Source: Hemerocallis citrina (Eukaryota > Streptophyta > Magnoliopsida > Asparagales > Asphodelaceae). From it: DNA of 64,000 nucleotides. The stretch covers positions 51,490,565 through 51,554,564 of the forward strand of contig CM030366.1 in the NCBI GenBank assembly GCA_017893485.1. The letters are read 5' to 3'. Both the position numbers and the translations under genes were made by a program. This document shows, piece by piece, positions 11,893-23,151 of the stretch. The notes under the pieces are model-generated. The model did not search any database. It was not told the DNA's origin and saw nothing but the letters and a program-made list of their open reading frames with translations. Positions within the stretch are counted from its first letter, which is position 1. Each line of letters opens with the position of its first letter.

Positions 11893-12294
11893 TCCTTTAA
11901 CTTTCCAATGTATTTTTAGTAATTTTCATGCTAGATTGTGCAAGTATATACTTATGTTTGTGGATGTTCTCAAGTTTTGATTTGTTTTGTGGTAGTATGA
12001 TCGTTTTAGTTATTGCGTAAAATAAATTCATATGAAGTAATAGAAATAAAGAGCACGCTACGTTAATTATATTTAGAGGGAGTATACTTAGTTTTAATTG
12101 ATGGTTGATTAATTAAAGAGGAAATTTTATATGGTTATTTTACTTCCTTCAATTTTATTAAACACCATGATTTAATTCTTATGGTTTGATACATGAATTG
12201 ATGTATATGTGGATGGTTGGATTTTTGGGTAGGGATTAGAGTCCGAGTAATACATTCATAATTATTTCCCTGAGCAAAATTAGCAGGAGTTGAG

Positions 12295-12384
12295 GTTGGA
12301 TAGCTTGGTTAGTGGGTTCAGATTTGGGCGCTACATACATTAGGTCAGATCGTGGGTTCTAACCTGGGGGGGGGGGGGGGGGGA
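12295..12384 (+). repeat. tRNA-like SINE remnant 1 in D LTR
   Basis: TAGCTTGGTTAGTGG (12301-12315) resembles a pol III A box, and GGGTTCTAACC (12354-12364), about 40 nt on, resembles a B box. A G run follows. The A/B spacing fits tRNA-derived SINEs. No tail or target duplication could be defined, so this is a remnant call. Confidence 0.45.
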
Positions 12385-12494
12385 GAGGTGTTCCTTTGGA
12401 AATTTGTTGGGACTTTTCTTTCTGGAAATTTTGCTAATTAGAATTAATAGACATAAACTCTTATAAAATATAGTAACATTTTCTTTATATGATT

Positions 12495-12575
12495 GTGAGG
12501 CTTGATAGACTGGTTAGAGGGTGTGACTTTGGGCGTTGGGGCTCTGTGCTGGGTCGTTGGTTCAAGATAGGGAGG
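12495..12575 (+). repeat. tRNA-like SINE remnant 2 in D LTR
   Basis: TAGACTGGTTAGAGG (12505-12519) and GTTGGTTCAAGATAGG (12556-12571) are spaced like A and B boxes. It lies about 200 bp after remnant 1. The B box deviates from consensus. Confidence 0.4.
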
Positions 12576-14124
12576 AGCCATTTTTTAAAAGAATTTTGTT
12601 TGAACATTCAGTTTATGAGTTTTTTTAACATGAAAGTTATATTTTTGGAGTTTTGTATAAATAAAAAATAATGAGTACAAGTATTTTGGGTAAATTTTCA
12701 CAAAAGTTTAATGATTAGTTACGGTTTGATTTGATTTAACTTTTGAATATTTGGAGGATTAAACATTGATTTTCAATGATATTGCCTTTGGAGTATTTCG
12801 GAGACTTAGAAATTGATTTTTAAGGAGTATTATCTTAATGGAAATTGGTACAAGTGTTTTGGATTAAATTCCAAATTTGAATGCATGATTTTAGTACAGA
12901 TTTGGTAATTGGATTGGAAATATTATCACAGAGACAATGTTGATTGAATTCAGATTTAGTTCTATTATGACAGTTTGAGAAATTTTATCTAGTTATTTGA
13001 GAATGACTTGTCGAATGGAATGCATAAGAGATCAATTGAGTATATAAATGAATAAAATTTATAATGATTATAAAAGAGGTTATGGATGATCTAGAAAGTT
13101 TATGAACTTTGGACTATGTGGATTCTAGAGTCTGAGTGAGACCCAGGGTACCGAAAAATTTGTGATTATGAAAGTTTGAGAAGTGGCCAGTATGGGCTAA
13201 TATTCTCGTGTGTTGATTTAAGTCCGGTAGGAGGGTATGCAAGCTCTAGGTGATATTATTTCTGTTTGAAATTAAGGACAGACACTAGAAAGGAGATGTG
13301 ATGATGCTTTGGAAAATGTGCGCAGGGCGGCTCTATATAGTCGGGCAGTGGATTCCGGGAGTATAGTTACAGTCTGGTGTTGGATTCCGGGACTGTAATT
13401 GCTGTGCAGAGTGAGACGAGTCTCAATAATTTTTGGGACTATGAATGATCGAACGGTGGATTCGGGGGTTATAAATAGTCGGACAGAAGGAGGTGGATCT
13501 CTAGTATTCCGAGTTAGAGCGATGCTTGCGGGATGTTTGCACGATGTGAGTTCTGTATAGTCGAGCGGTGGATTCCGGGACGGGAACTTTAATACTCTAA
13601 ACTTTAATTTTAATAAAATATTGATTTTCACGTGTTGTGCACGTGCAAAATTTCGTATGTATATTTATTTTCTTTTTATAAAAATTTTATTTTGTAGTAT
13701 TATGTTTTTCTAAAAGCTTATTTTGTAAAGCCTAAAACATTGTTTTCTTATTTTGAGCCCACTTTAATAATTTATTATTTTATTGTTTTGGCTCACAAGT
13801 CTAAGCCCACTATTTTTGAAGCCCACAAACTTAATTAATCATTTAAATTGTCACACTTGTCATATAGACACAATTTGTGAAAATTGATTAATTAAAATTG
13901 TACAAATTTTAAATAGGGGGGTACTAGAGGGCACGTGCATGCACGTAGTGTGCATTGCACACCTTGGAGGTCGGGTGTATGCTTAAGGAGGAATGGGAGA
14001 GTGGGTCTGTGTGCATGGGTGGTTATTTGATTATGGGTGGTTGCTACAACTTCCCCTCCTATCCTAGCCATCCATCTCTAACCATCTAGTGAAATCCTAG
14101 TCCTCTAATCTATCCTAGAACTAG

Positions 14125-14132
14125 TATAAATA
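14125..14132 (+). promoter_or_regulatory. TATA box of solo LTR F
   Basis: TATAAATA followed by a C run, 537 bp into the LTR and about 265 bp before the GGTGGGTGTTTCTC block. Solo LTR B has the same arrangement (TATAAATACCCCC), supporting a real core promoter. Confidence 0.7.
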
Positions 14133-15049
14133 CCCCCCTACCATCATGTATTCTACACACAAAAAAATTATTGAAAGAAAGAAATTATATAGGAGAGAAA
14201 TACATAAGAGAGTATATAGTTTGAGTGTGAGTTGTCTTAAGCTAGAGACCGGCCCCATCCCCACACAAGGAAGCTTTCGGTTTTTTGCACAAGGAGCAAG
14301 AAGGAGGGCTTGTGCAACACAATTTAGGAGGAGAAGGCTACTCTCTCGCATTCTAGGAGACTCTAGGAGCTTTTATTTGGTTTTTCTCCAAAGAGGTGGG
14401 TGTTTCTCATTGCTTCTAATATTAGAAATCGTGCTAGGTATGTTTTAATGAAATTATTGGAATTAACTAGTGAGAAATTGGAACCGTGCTTGTTTAATTA
14501 AATTAGAGTGGTAATATTAGAGATAAATTGATGGAATGATTACTAAGGGATAATTGTTAATTTATGTATTAGAATTCTCCATTTTGTATGTGCCACATGA
14601 ACGTTAGAATAAATGAAAGAGATCGTATTTGCAAATAAATGATTGAATGCATCATGTGTAAATTAGTTGATAAAAATAGAATTTTTATTCTTTGGAAAAG
14701 ATGATCTTTGTGTTCTAAAATATGGTAGATTGACAATAAGAAAGAGAACAATAATGTAGTGATTTTTATGGAAACCTAACTTTAATCATGAAGAGTTGTG
14801 CTATGGTTTTCAAATGTCGAAATTATTGACATGGAATACAAACTATGGCTAAAATACATGTTTTAAAGAGTTAAAAATGCTTATAAAAATACTGGTTGCT
14901 GTAGATTTATGTGTATTTTAATTCTGGAAAAAGTTGCTTTCAAAAGAGAAGAAAAAGAGACAAATTTGTTTTGAGAATTCATGAATTGTAGATATGAATA
15001 GAGAACCAACTCAAAATCCAATTAATTTACCTTCAAATCAATATGGCCA

Positions 15050-15133
15050 CTTAGACCATTTGGTCAGTAGAGTCTTCATTTGCTACAGTAGCGGGGGGGC
15101 TAGTCAGGGGTCTCGGGTTCGATACTGAGGCTT
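15050..15133 (+). repeat. tRNA-like SINE remnant 3 in F LTR
   Basis: TGGTCAGTAGAG (15061-15072) resembles an A box and TCGGGTTCGATAC (15113-15125) a B box. A run of about 12 T follows, as in some plant SINE tails. No target duplication was found. Confidence 0.5.
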
Positions 15134-15207
15134 TTTTTTTTTTGTTGTTAAACATCCGATTGCCAAGAGTCGATACTTAGGGATTATAACCCCTAGTTAT
15201 ATCACCT

Positions 15208-15299
15208 TGGGGCTTTGGCACAGTGGTCTTGTGCACTGTCTATTGGGCCGCTGGTTGTGGGTTCGAATCCGGTTGGGGGTTTGGATTTTAAAAAAAAAA
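15208..15299 (+). repeat. tRNA-like SINE unit 4 in F LTR
   Basis: The best of the four: A box TTGGCACAGTGG (15215-15226) and perfect B box GGTTCGAATCC (15260-15270), about 33 nt apart, then a T-then-A tail near 15286-15299. Cloverleaf arms do not pair properly, so it is not a tRNA gene. A tRNA-derived SINE or SINE head is the best reading. Confidence 0.6.
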
Positions 15300-16342
15300 T
15301 GTGGGATTTTAATATTAATTTGAGATTAAAAAAAATAGATTAAAAATTGGGAAAATATGGAATAAATTACTGAAAATTATTTGGACTTTATGAGAAAAAT
15401 TTACGTAACTTTTGATAAAGTGTAATTAAGAAATTGAGGCTTTTTGCAAGAAAGGACTTCTTTTTGAAATTAAATTGTGTTTTTAAATAAAGGAAAAATA
15501 AATGAGCTTTTTTGATTTATAAAGATGAAAATTAGTAATGAGGAATTTTTGAAAGTTGTGATTTGTGTGATTAATTGGACTTATAAATTGTGCTTGTAAT
15601 ATGAATTGAAATGAGGATAATAGATTCGTGGAATAAATGAATTATTGATTACTACTAGTTGAAACTTATTCTTACGCATAAATTGCACATGAAATTGAGT
15701 TATTGATTGTGATGAGTTATGAAAGATGTGAATACATGAATACGATGCTTATGAAATGTGAATTGTGATTAATCATGAAATGACCTTATGAGTATGAAAA
15801 GCTCGATGTTGTAATTATGAGTTGAAATTAAGAACTAGGATGTAGCTAAGCCTTATACCGGCAATAAAAGAAATGTGGAAATGATATTTGAATGAAAAAA
15901 CTAAGGTTTGGGTCATGTGAAATAAATGAATAAGACCGGTGTAGTGGGAGTGCTAACCCTAAGGGATTGATTTTATTCATGATTCAATTAAATGAAGGAA
16001 TAGATACATAGTGAAGATGTGATGAAAGTAAGAGAAAAACATTGAGTATGAGGGCCATTGGATTGGTGGCGTGAGAGTATTCACAGGATGTCCCATGATG
16101 CGTCATGATAGGGCGTGGATACTGCTCCAGAATACCGTCTCGGTGGTGACGCTCGTGGAGTGTTTGATGACTGCGGGTGGTGTCATGTCTTTGGTAGGAG
16201 CTGAATTAGCACAGGATGCCTGGATGATGAGTCATGAGTCAGTGCGTTGGGATTCCCTACAGGGCGCCTAGACATGAGTTCGTAGGTCAGAAAACATCTA
16301 GGATAGTTACCATAGTTACAGTAGTAGATTAAGTCATGACGA

Positions 16343-16642
16343 GGGATTGAACCCTACAAGATGAAGAACGGTTAAGGGCTTACCCTCGGACCTATGTAGT
16401 ATGGGCTGCATAGACTCTGAACAAGTACGCATTAGTGTCATATAATACAAATAATTGCATTAAGGACTAAGTGCACATTCACAACACGACATCATTAGAA
16501 TAGTCCCTTTAGCTTTGTTTGTGACAAGTTTGTGGTTTGCTAAGTATTGAGAATCGTTATACTGTTTCCGGCATAGAGAGGATGGCCGTGTGTAATATTT
16601 CGTCGGTTTAATGAACTGACGCGCCTACAGTTTTACATGCAG
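16343..16642 (+). promoter_or_regulatory. Conserved LTR block set in F
   Basis: GGGATTGAACCC (16343-16354), TATGTAGTATGGGCTGCAT (16393-16411), inverted repeat GTCGGTTTAATGAACTGAC (16602-16620) and a following CAG at 16640-16642. Same order as in the other LTRs. Confidence 0.75.
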
Positions 16643-16928
16643 GGTAAAGATGCTTGACAAATTGAAGTATACATGCTGCTCAAGATTGATTTAAATGTTG
16701 TTTTATGTAATTTATTGTAAAATTGCTTCCGCTGTAATAATGTAAAGGTATAATGTAACTCTGATGTAAGAAATGTTTTTATTTCCTTGTAAAATTGTAC
16801 GAAAGAAGTGTAAAGATCCTGTGGAACTTCGAATTCAGTTGTATTTTGGAATTCGGGGTGTTACAGGAACCAATACTCGTGGGATGTCTAAACCTTGTCT
16901 TTTGTCACCGTTATAGGATTGCATGGCG

Positions 16929-17261
16929 AGGGATAAAACCCTACAATAAGGAGTACATTAAGAGCTTTACCTCGGACCTATGTAGTATGGGATGCATAGA
17001 ATTCGAACAAGTATGCATTTTGTGCATTTGTTGCTTTCTTGAGTACTTGTTTTATGCCATTGTTTTATATATTTTGATTTCTGTTTCTTGGCATAGACTT
17101 ATACACTTAGATTAGATTCACTTTCTGTTTTTATTCATCATTGTCATTATTGCTTTTGTTTTGTGCATCAAGTTTGTGATTGTCAAAGTTGTGGATCGCT
17201 TTGTTATAATATTGTGTTAGTTGCATTCAACTGACATGCCCGCTGTTCTCAAGTTTTACAG
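16929..17261 (+). promoter_or_regulatory. Conserved LTR block set in D
   Basis: AGGGATAAAACCCT (16929-16942), TATGTAGTATGGGATGCAT (16979-16997), CAACTGAC (17228-17235) with a weakened inverted-repeat partner, and TTTTACAG ending at 17261. Confidence 0.7.
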
Positions 17262-17493
17262 TAATCGAATTAGCGAGCGGTGTGGCCATGAATTTGGTGT
17301 CGACGGATGTTGCAAGATTGAATATTTTTTATGATATAAGTTGTATTTTATATGTAAATTTCTGCTACGTATTGTAAAGAATAACATTGCAATGAAAACG
17401 TTTTTAAAATCCTTGTATTTTTGTACTAAATTGAAGTAAAGATCCTGGTTGTGGTACGAATTACCGGTGTTCAAAATTCAGGGCGTTACAAAG

Positions 17494-17505
17494 TGGTATC
17501 AGAGC
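17494..17505 (+). other. Primer binding site of D
   Basis: TGGTATCAGAGC, three bases after the LTR end. It is the usual plant site for priming minus-strand DNA synthesis with initiator Met tRNA. Confidence 0.92.
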
Positions 17506-17606
17506 GAACTTTAATAATTAGTACAAAATAATAAGGGATATAAATTTATGGTATTCGATTTGTGAGTGTCGTTTGGAGTGAAGAATGTTATAGTTATTGA
17601 ACTTGC
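17506..17606 (+). mobile_element. D leader remnant up to E insertion
   Basis: About 100 bp of AT-rich internal D sequence. CTTGC at 17602-17606 is the left copy of E's target duplication. No coding signal. Confidence 0.7.
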
Positions 17607-20600
17607 TGTAACACCCCGTTTTTGTACGGTACCTGAAGATATGCATATGTGTATGTATATTGTTAGTATGCGTGCAATTGATTGTGGTATTATGGGTCGA
17701 TTTTGCCATCGTGGTGGATGGTTAGGGCTACGGGACGGTTTTTTGAAGAGTTGCATTCCAAAGATGCATGAGAACGAGACGGATCGATACTAGTATAACC
17801 GCTAGTTTTCGGCACGACGCACATGCAAATATAACACGGTATGGTACTACAGTGAATATAGGTTGCGTGCGCTCTTTAAAACACGCGTCTTACACTCGTT
17901 GGAGCCCGTTAAGAGTTAAGTTGGGCAGCCAACCTAACACACACCAAACCAATGGGCTAAGCCATGGTTTTGGGGACTACAAAACCACCTATAGCCTAAC
18001 CTACCCCCCCCCCCCCCTATCAAATCCGGCCTCCATCTCAATCACCCTTCATTTTCCACTTCATTTCTCCCATTTGCTTTGAAATTTTCAGAAGAGAACA
18101 CCCCAAGAGAAGGAGGAGAGAAAGAAGAAGAAAGAGAAGGAGAAGGAGATTTTTCCAAGAGGAGCTTGAAGAGATTCCTTCTACTACTACAACCTAAGGT
18201 GGGAAGTTTCTCTAAACTAGAAATTGTTGTCTTTTTATTAAATTTGGTTGCATGCATGTGTGCTAGAATGCATAGGATTACTTTTCTAAAGGTTAGAAGT
18301 AGAAGTCAGATTGGAACTAGGAAAAGCTAGTTCGGAGTACCGTTTTGTGGATTTTTCCGAGAGCACAATATATTGAGTTAAAGCACAATATTAAAAGGAT
18401 TTGTTCATTTATGTGTTAGGATCATCCATGATTTATTTCAGAATTTTATATGACAATTTGATATGCTAATAAAATCGAGAGATGGATATGTGTCGTAAGG
18501 CAGACTCAAGAAAAGAAAAATAGGATGGTTGATATTGTAGGAATGTTAGTGATTTATTGAAGCATTATTTTGATCTGAAATTTTTACTCAATGTTCATGA
18601 ATACATTTTGATTATGTACAAAAATCAGTAAATTATTTGGATGATTGTAAAGGCATGAGAAAAATCTATCTATAACCAGTATCTGATGTTGAATTAGAAA
18701 ACTTGATGGTTTCTGTGCTAAGGTGCAATAGCTATTACTCACTGTATAAATAAAATTTTGACATTAGATCTTTTGCATGATGTTGGGTATGTCTAGTTTC
18801 ACCCCCATAAATGTTGTGTCAATTGGACAAGTTTGCAATTTACTGTGATTTTGTGATTAAGCATTGTGCTGTTTTCAGCCAGTTTTGACACTCTGTAAAG
18901 ATTGGGAAATTGAGACCTGTTAGAGGCATATTTTGAGGGTCATGACCCAGGAGGGAGTTGTAGGGGACACCTAGACCTTTCCAACAAAACTAATTTGAGG
19001 TAATTCCAGTGAATGGTTGAATTATTATGATATTTGTAAGACTGGACAGGGGACTAGAGTAGAGCAGAATGCTCTAAACTGGAGAGATCAATTGTGTAAT
19101 GGGTGTATTGATGATAGATGAGTGTGTTAGGGTGGCTTAATGGTATAATTTGTACTCATGACCAACTAGAAAGTTGTTGAGAACACCCACACCCTTCTAC
19201 AGAATTTGAGTTTGTGTCGTTCTGATGAACGAGTAGGATTTTGCGATATTGTGTAGCCTGTGCGCAGGAAGCACGCAGGTTGGAGCTTGGGAAGCTATTT
19301 CGAGGACTTAGATGGTTGAATTTAAGCTCGTGACCAACTAGCTAGTTGTAGCCTAGGATCGTACCTTTCCAGGTTGGGCCCATACACTCCAATCGGAGTT
19401 GTATCGATAGAGTTATGACCATTTTGAGATTCGGGTAGAAACCCGTAGATTGCTTAGTCTGAGTTAGGACTAAGGGTTGTGAACGCATTTTTCCCTTGTG
19501 TGTGAGCCGAGTCGGTGACTCGTGTCTAGAGATGGTTGATCTCTGTTATTGAGGTTGTTGATTCCCCAAGTGGGATGTGTGACTTGAGTTAGTCACTAGG
19601 GTAAAGGATACTCTGCACCTATCAAGCCTATATTATTAAACTTCTGCCGAGCGTAGGACGTCCGAGCATGCCAGTGAGTGGAGCTCACGGGGCAATTATA
19701 TATATTTACTGACGGAGTAGCAGCAGGCGTAGGCCATTATGCTGGACGAGTCCAAGTAGGGGAAGTGGCGAATCGGATTGGTATCGCCAGGGGCCAGAGG
19801 CTGATAGGCAAGTGTGGAAGCAGTTAATTCTTACTCGAAATAATTAGAGTAAGGTAGGGGTTAGAATGGTTTATTAGTGGGTTGGGAAATTGCATTAGTC
19901 CTAGTAAACCATAGTCGGTGTTGTATCTTCCAGTCGTAGGGATACGTTCTAGGCCGCTCATGGATTGAGTCCTCGGCTCGTATCTCGATCTGTTGATTCC
20001 CAAAGATCTGCCAAAGTAAGGTGCGGGAGGCCCAGAGGATTTGACCCCCCGTGGTGCTCACGTCCCTAAAGCGCGGGTTTTGTGTTTGGTGTTTCTTTTT
20101 GGTATATATCAGTTCATTACCCGATGAGGGGTGAACACGCATGCGTTAGTCCATGGGTGGACATGTGGAACCAAGGGTCGTAAGGACCAGGTTCAACGTG
20201 TTTTCTAAAGAGGTCCGTACGTGGGTACCAACTGGCGGTGACCACTTGGGCACTACAGGGCGGAATTAGACTGACCGCTGCAATCTCCATGGGCGATGGA
20301 CAGTCTATTGCGAACTGGAGTGTGTACAAGAGTATGGTGCATGGTGAGGGTTCGAATCCCTATATTGTGGAGAAAGACGACTAGATTTGGGGGCGTATGT
20401 AGTATGGGATGCATTCGTGCTCCAATCTCTTGCCTGCATTAGAAGTTAGGCATGTCAGTTTGCTGCATCTAGACTTAAGGTCATGTCATAACACTGCACT
20501 AGAACCCGAATCCACTAAACCCTTGTTTTTGGCACATCACCTTTCTATTTTGCATAAATTATTGGTTGTGATTGAATTTTAGAGGATCGCTGTTATCACC

Positions 20601-21021
20601 AGCTTTGCGTCAGTCGAATTACTGACGTTCCCCACCTTTTAGGTTTTGGTTATACCTTCTGAACAGGTGCAGAGATATCAGAGTCGCGCAGCAGAAGCCT
20701 GAAGCTGAGGAGCAAGTCCCGGGGGAGCCGATGGGCCGCTCAGCGAAGTTCCGCAAGTAATCGGTCGATTACCAATCCAGGATGCAGCTGATAGCTTTAC
20801 AAGAGGAGTCTGTAAATACTTGTAATCAGTTGTAATGAATTGATGTAATTTGTACTCCTTGTCCAAGAACATGTTATCGGTTGAAATCAATGATGTAATG
20901 ACTTATTTGGCAATAAAGAAGTTTTTAAATTTCCATGTTATTACTGTGTTGAGATGCATTTGAAGGTAAAGATTCTGGAAGGTGTCACGGATGTCCGGTA
21001 ACGGGGATCCCGGGCGCTACA
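17607..21021 (+). mobile_element. 5' LTR of E
   Basis: TGTAACACCCCGTTTTTGTA ... GGGCGCTACA. A CCAAT motif near 17950 and a C run at 18003-18017 lie just before a GA-rich leader (18110-18150). GGTGGGAAGTTTCTC is at 18198-18212. Three diverged copies of an AGTTGTAG...CCTTTCC phrase occur near 18955, 19165 and 19335. The shared block set is at 20348-20642. Small frames on either strand recur in the 3' LTR and have no coding signature. Confidence 0.95.
20348..20642 (+). promoter_or_regulatory. Conserved LTR block set in E 5' LTR
   Basis: Perfect palindrome GGGTTCGAATCCC (20348-20360), TATGTAGTATGGGATGCAT (20396-20414), inverted repeat GTCAGTCGAATTACTGAC (20609-20626), then a pyrimidine-rich 16-nt stretch ending in AG at 20641-20642. 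Confidence 0.8.
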
Positions 21022-21025
21022 GAGT

Positions 21026-21037
21026 TGGTATCAGAGC
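21026..21037 (+). other. Primer binding site of E
   Basis: TGGTATCAGAGC, five bases after the 5' LTR. Initiator Met tRNA type. Confidence 0.93.
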
Positions 21038-21277
21038 TAACTTCAAATTGCAGTCTAACATGGTTGGAAATTAGACTTAAAGGCCAGATAAAATGATTCT
21101 AGTTGACAAATAGTATGATTACAAATCATATGGTAGCGCTACAACTTATGATTATGATCTTCCCTATATGTGAACCAGTCTCAGATTACTTCATTTTTAC
21201 TAACATGCTTGGAGCAGTCAAGTCCAAATTGTGGCCAGTCTGTTACCAGACATTAGTGGAGGCAAACAGAACAAGAT

Positions 21278-21880
21278 GTGTCTGTGATTCCGAAACTGAA
21301 CCCTGTTTATATTTTGCAGATGGTGTTCGAAGATATCTTCATCCAGGATGGGTCAGTGGGTAAGCCAATGCCTACAAGGAAAACGATAACGATGGAGGAA
21401 GAAATGAAGAAAGTGCTACAGGAGATCGAAGGTGAGGAGAACTTTCCTCCACCATTGCTAGACCCAACGACAGAGCAGCAGAGGATAGCCATCGGGTATC
21501 TGGAAATGAAAAGGGTAAGGAAACACAGGGACAAGGCGATCCATCGGGCCCAGCAGCAGATCAAATTTCATCAGGCACAGATGACACACCTGAAGAAAGA
21601 ACGAAAGCAGCTTCAAGACGGTATGACACACCTTCAGAACTGCTGGTGGGGACTTCAGAAGGGTCCCAAGCCAAAAACTACTAGGAAAATCGCCAAACCT
21701 TCTAAAGGAGAATACCCCAAGAGAACAATTGCGACTAAGAGTTGCTATAAATGCGGGGAAGTCGGACACTACAAGTCGCGTTGCCCAGCAGTGATCAAGG
21801 GTTGTTTCAACTGCAAGGAACTTGGGCATGTCAAGTTAAATTGCTTAGAATTACAAAGGGGATGCTCATCGAGCAAGTAA
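21278..21880 (+). pseudogene. gag: Gag remnant of E: coiled coil plus two zinc knuckles
   Basis: A 200-codon open frame; the first ATG is at 21278, with another at 21320, and neither is certain. The C-terminal part is a classic nucleocapsid with two intact CCHC knuckles, CYKCGEVGHYKSRC (residues 156-169) and CFNCKELGHVKLNC (176-189), preceded by a basic Lys-rich stretch. The N-terminal part is Glu/Lys/Gln-rich and looks like a coiled coil (EEEMKKVLQEIEGEE; HQAQMTHLKKERKQL). The usual retrotransposon capsid domain, present in C and G of this window, is missing. Nucleocapsid binds and packages element RNA in the cytoplasmic particle. It is probably an internally deleted gag. Confidence 0.85.
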
Positions 21881-21982
21881 CCGGATAAATGACAAGGTGA
21901 AGATAATATGTGGATCTACTATATTTTGAGATCTTTTGGAAGCTGAAGAAGTAATGTAATCAAGTTTAAGTTGTATTTTGGG

Positions 21983-22384
21983 TTTATGGAAGTTGGTGGA
22001 CGATATACTGTTGTAACAAGACATATATATATAAATGGAATTTTGGTAATAGTCTTGTTTGATAGTGGATGGACTCATTCTTTTGTGTCAAAATCTTTTT
22101 TTTGAAGAAAACTAAGATGCACGCAAAAGGCAATTCCAGATTTAGCTTTGATGGTAGCTACGCCATCAGGGGCAAACCTCACTACAGGTCTATGCTATAG
22201 GGGATGTAAGCTCCAAATTAGCGGAGAAACCCCAAGTATCGATTTGTTGGAGTTGGGTTTTGCCGGGACAGATGTCACTATTGGCATGGATTGGATGTCG
22301 AGGTATAAGGCAAACATTGACTACAAGGAGAAGAAGGTAATTATTTCAGCTAAAGGAGTGGAACTTGTATTCCACGAGGAGTAG
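21983..22384 (+). pseudogene. pro: Aspartic protease of E, broken
   Basis: The frame carries the retropepsin active-site region as FDSGWTHSF (22058-22084), where the residue after DSG is normally Ala. It also carries the later GMDWMSRYKANIDY segment (near 22285-22325) typical of Ty3/gypsy proteases. An in-frame TGA at 22103-22105 splits it and TAG at 22382-22384 ends it before RT. The protease would cut Gag and Gag-Pol. The Ala-to-Trp change and the stop make it inactive. Confidence 0.82.
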
Positions 22385-22452
22385 AGATCGAAGGCAATGA
22401 CTTTTGCAACTGCTAGTGAAGTACGAGTACCAGAAGAGGGAATAAGATACAA

Positions 22453-23151
22453 GTGGTGAGGAATTTTCCACTTGTAATCTTAGAGGATTTACCTGGAATA
22501 CCTCCACACCGTGATGTCGAGTTTAGCATCACAATTCAACCAGGAAGCGCTCCAGTATCCAAAGTACCCTATCGAATGGCACCAGTAGAGCAGAATGAGA
22601 TCAAGAAGCAGATTGAAGAGTACATGCAGAAAGAATTTATCAGACCAAGTGCATCGCCTTGGGGAGCACCAGTATTGCTCGTTAAGAAGAAGGACGGGTC
22701 GTCCAGGATGTGTATCGATTATCGGGAATTGAATAAAGTCATTATTCGAAACAAGTACCCAATTCCCAGGATCGATGATTTGTTCGATCAGCTTCAGGGA
22801 GCAGCAGTATTTTCCAAGATTGATCTACGGTCTGGATATGATCAGGTACGAGTCAAGGAAGAGGATGTACCTAAGACAGCTTTTCGAACTCGACATGGAC
22901 ACTATGAGTTCTTGGTAATGCCGTTTGGAGTGACTAACGCTCCAGCTATTTTCATTGACTTAATGAGCAAAATTCTACGACCGTTTATCGACTCATTTGT
23001 CGTGGTCTTCATCGACGACATTTTGGTATATTCAAGGATGGAAGAGGATCATGTTGAACATCTAACAGCAGTCTTGGGCAAGTTACAAGAGCATCAGTTG
23101 TATGCCAAAAATCTAAGTGTGAGTTCTGAAAATCGGAAGTTGCATTCCTAG
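22453..23151 (+). pseudogene. pol: Reverse transcriptase of E, frameshifted
   Basis: A 232-codon open segment covering most of the RT domain: [70 protein letters not shown] and the catalytic FIDDILVYS (near 23009-23035). The active-site aspartates are present. The reading shifts frame about 23115-23150, where the thumb/connection should begin. The domain starts without a normal ATG, as expected within a Gag-Pol fusion. Confidence 0.93.

Larger units (their letters stand above)
13588..16865 (+). mobile_element. Solo LTR F inside D's 5' LTR
   Basis: A 3,278-bp LTR starting TTTAATACTC (the second base of the usual TG is mutated) and ending GGAATTCGGGGTGTTACA. It is flanked by GGAAC at 13583-13587 and 16866-16870. 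It has no internal domain. It contains a TATA box (14125-14132), the AGAGGTGGGTGTTTCTC block (14392-14408), two tRNA-like units (15050-15299), TATGTAGTATGGGCTGCAT (16393-16411) and a GTCGGT...ACTGAC inverted repeat (16602-16620). Open frames here, such as those near 14150-14450, match no protein and lie in the leader. Confidence 0.87.
11091..17490 (+). mobile_element. 5' LTR of D, split by solo LTR F
   Basis: It starts TGTAACATAAC and ends CAGGGCGTTACA, followed by a Met-tRNA primer site. Without F and its extra duplication copy it is about 3,117 bp. The GAGGTGGGCGTCCC block lies at 11790-11803. Beyond the F insertion it has AGGGATAAAACCCT (16929-16942), TATGTAGTATGGGATGCAT (16979-16997) and CAACTGAC (17228-17235). 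Noncoding throughout. Start and end are seen directly. Confidence 0.85.

Noticed and set aside
15208..15299. tRNA gene
   Set aside because: A and B boxes are good but acceptor and anticodon arms do not pair. Kept as a SINE-like unit.
19861..20329. Minus-strand frames of 70-93 codons recurring at 27425-27893
   Set aside because: Recurrence is explained by the two LTRs of E. No protein signature, and they overlap the conserved LTR blocks.
20340..20365. Pol III promoter in E LTR based on GGTTCGAATCC
   Set aside because: No A box at 30-60 bp upstream. Reported only as a conserved palindrome.
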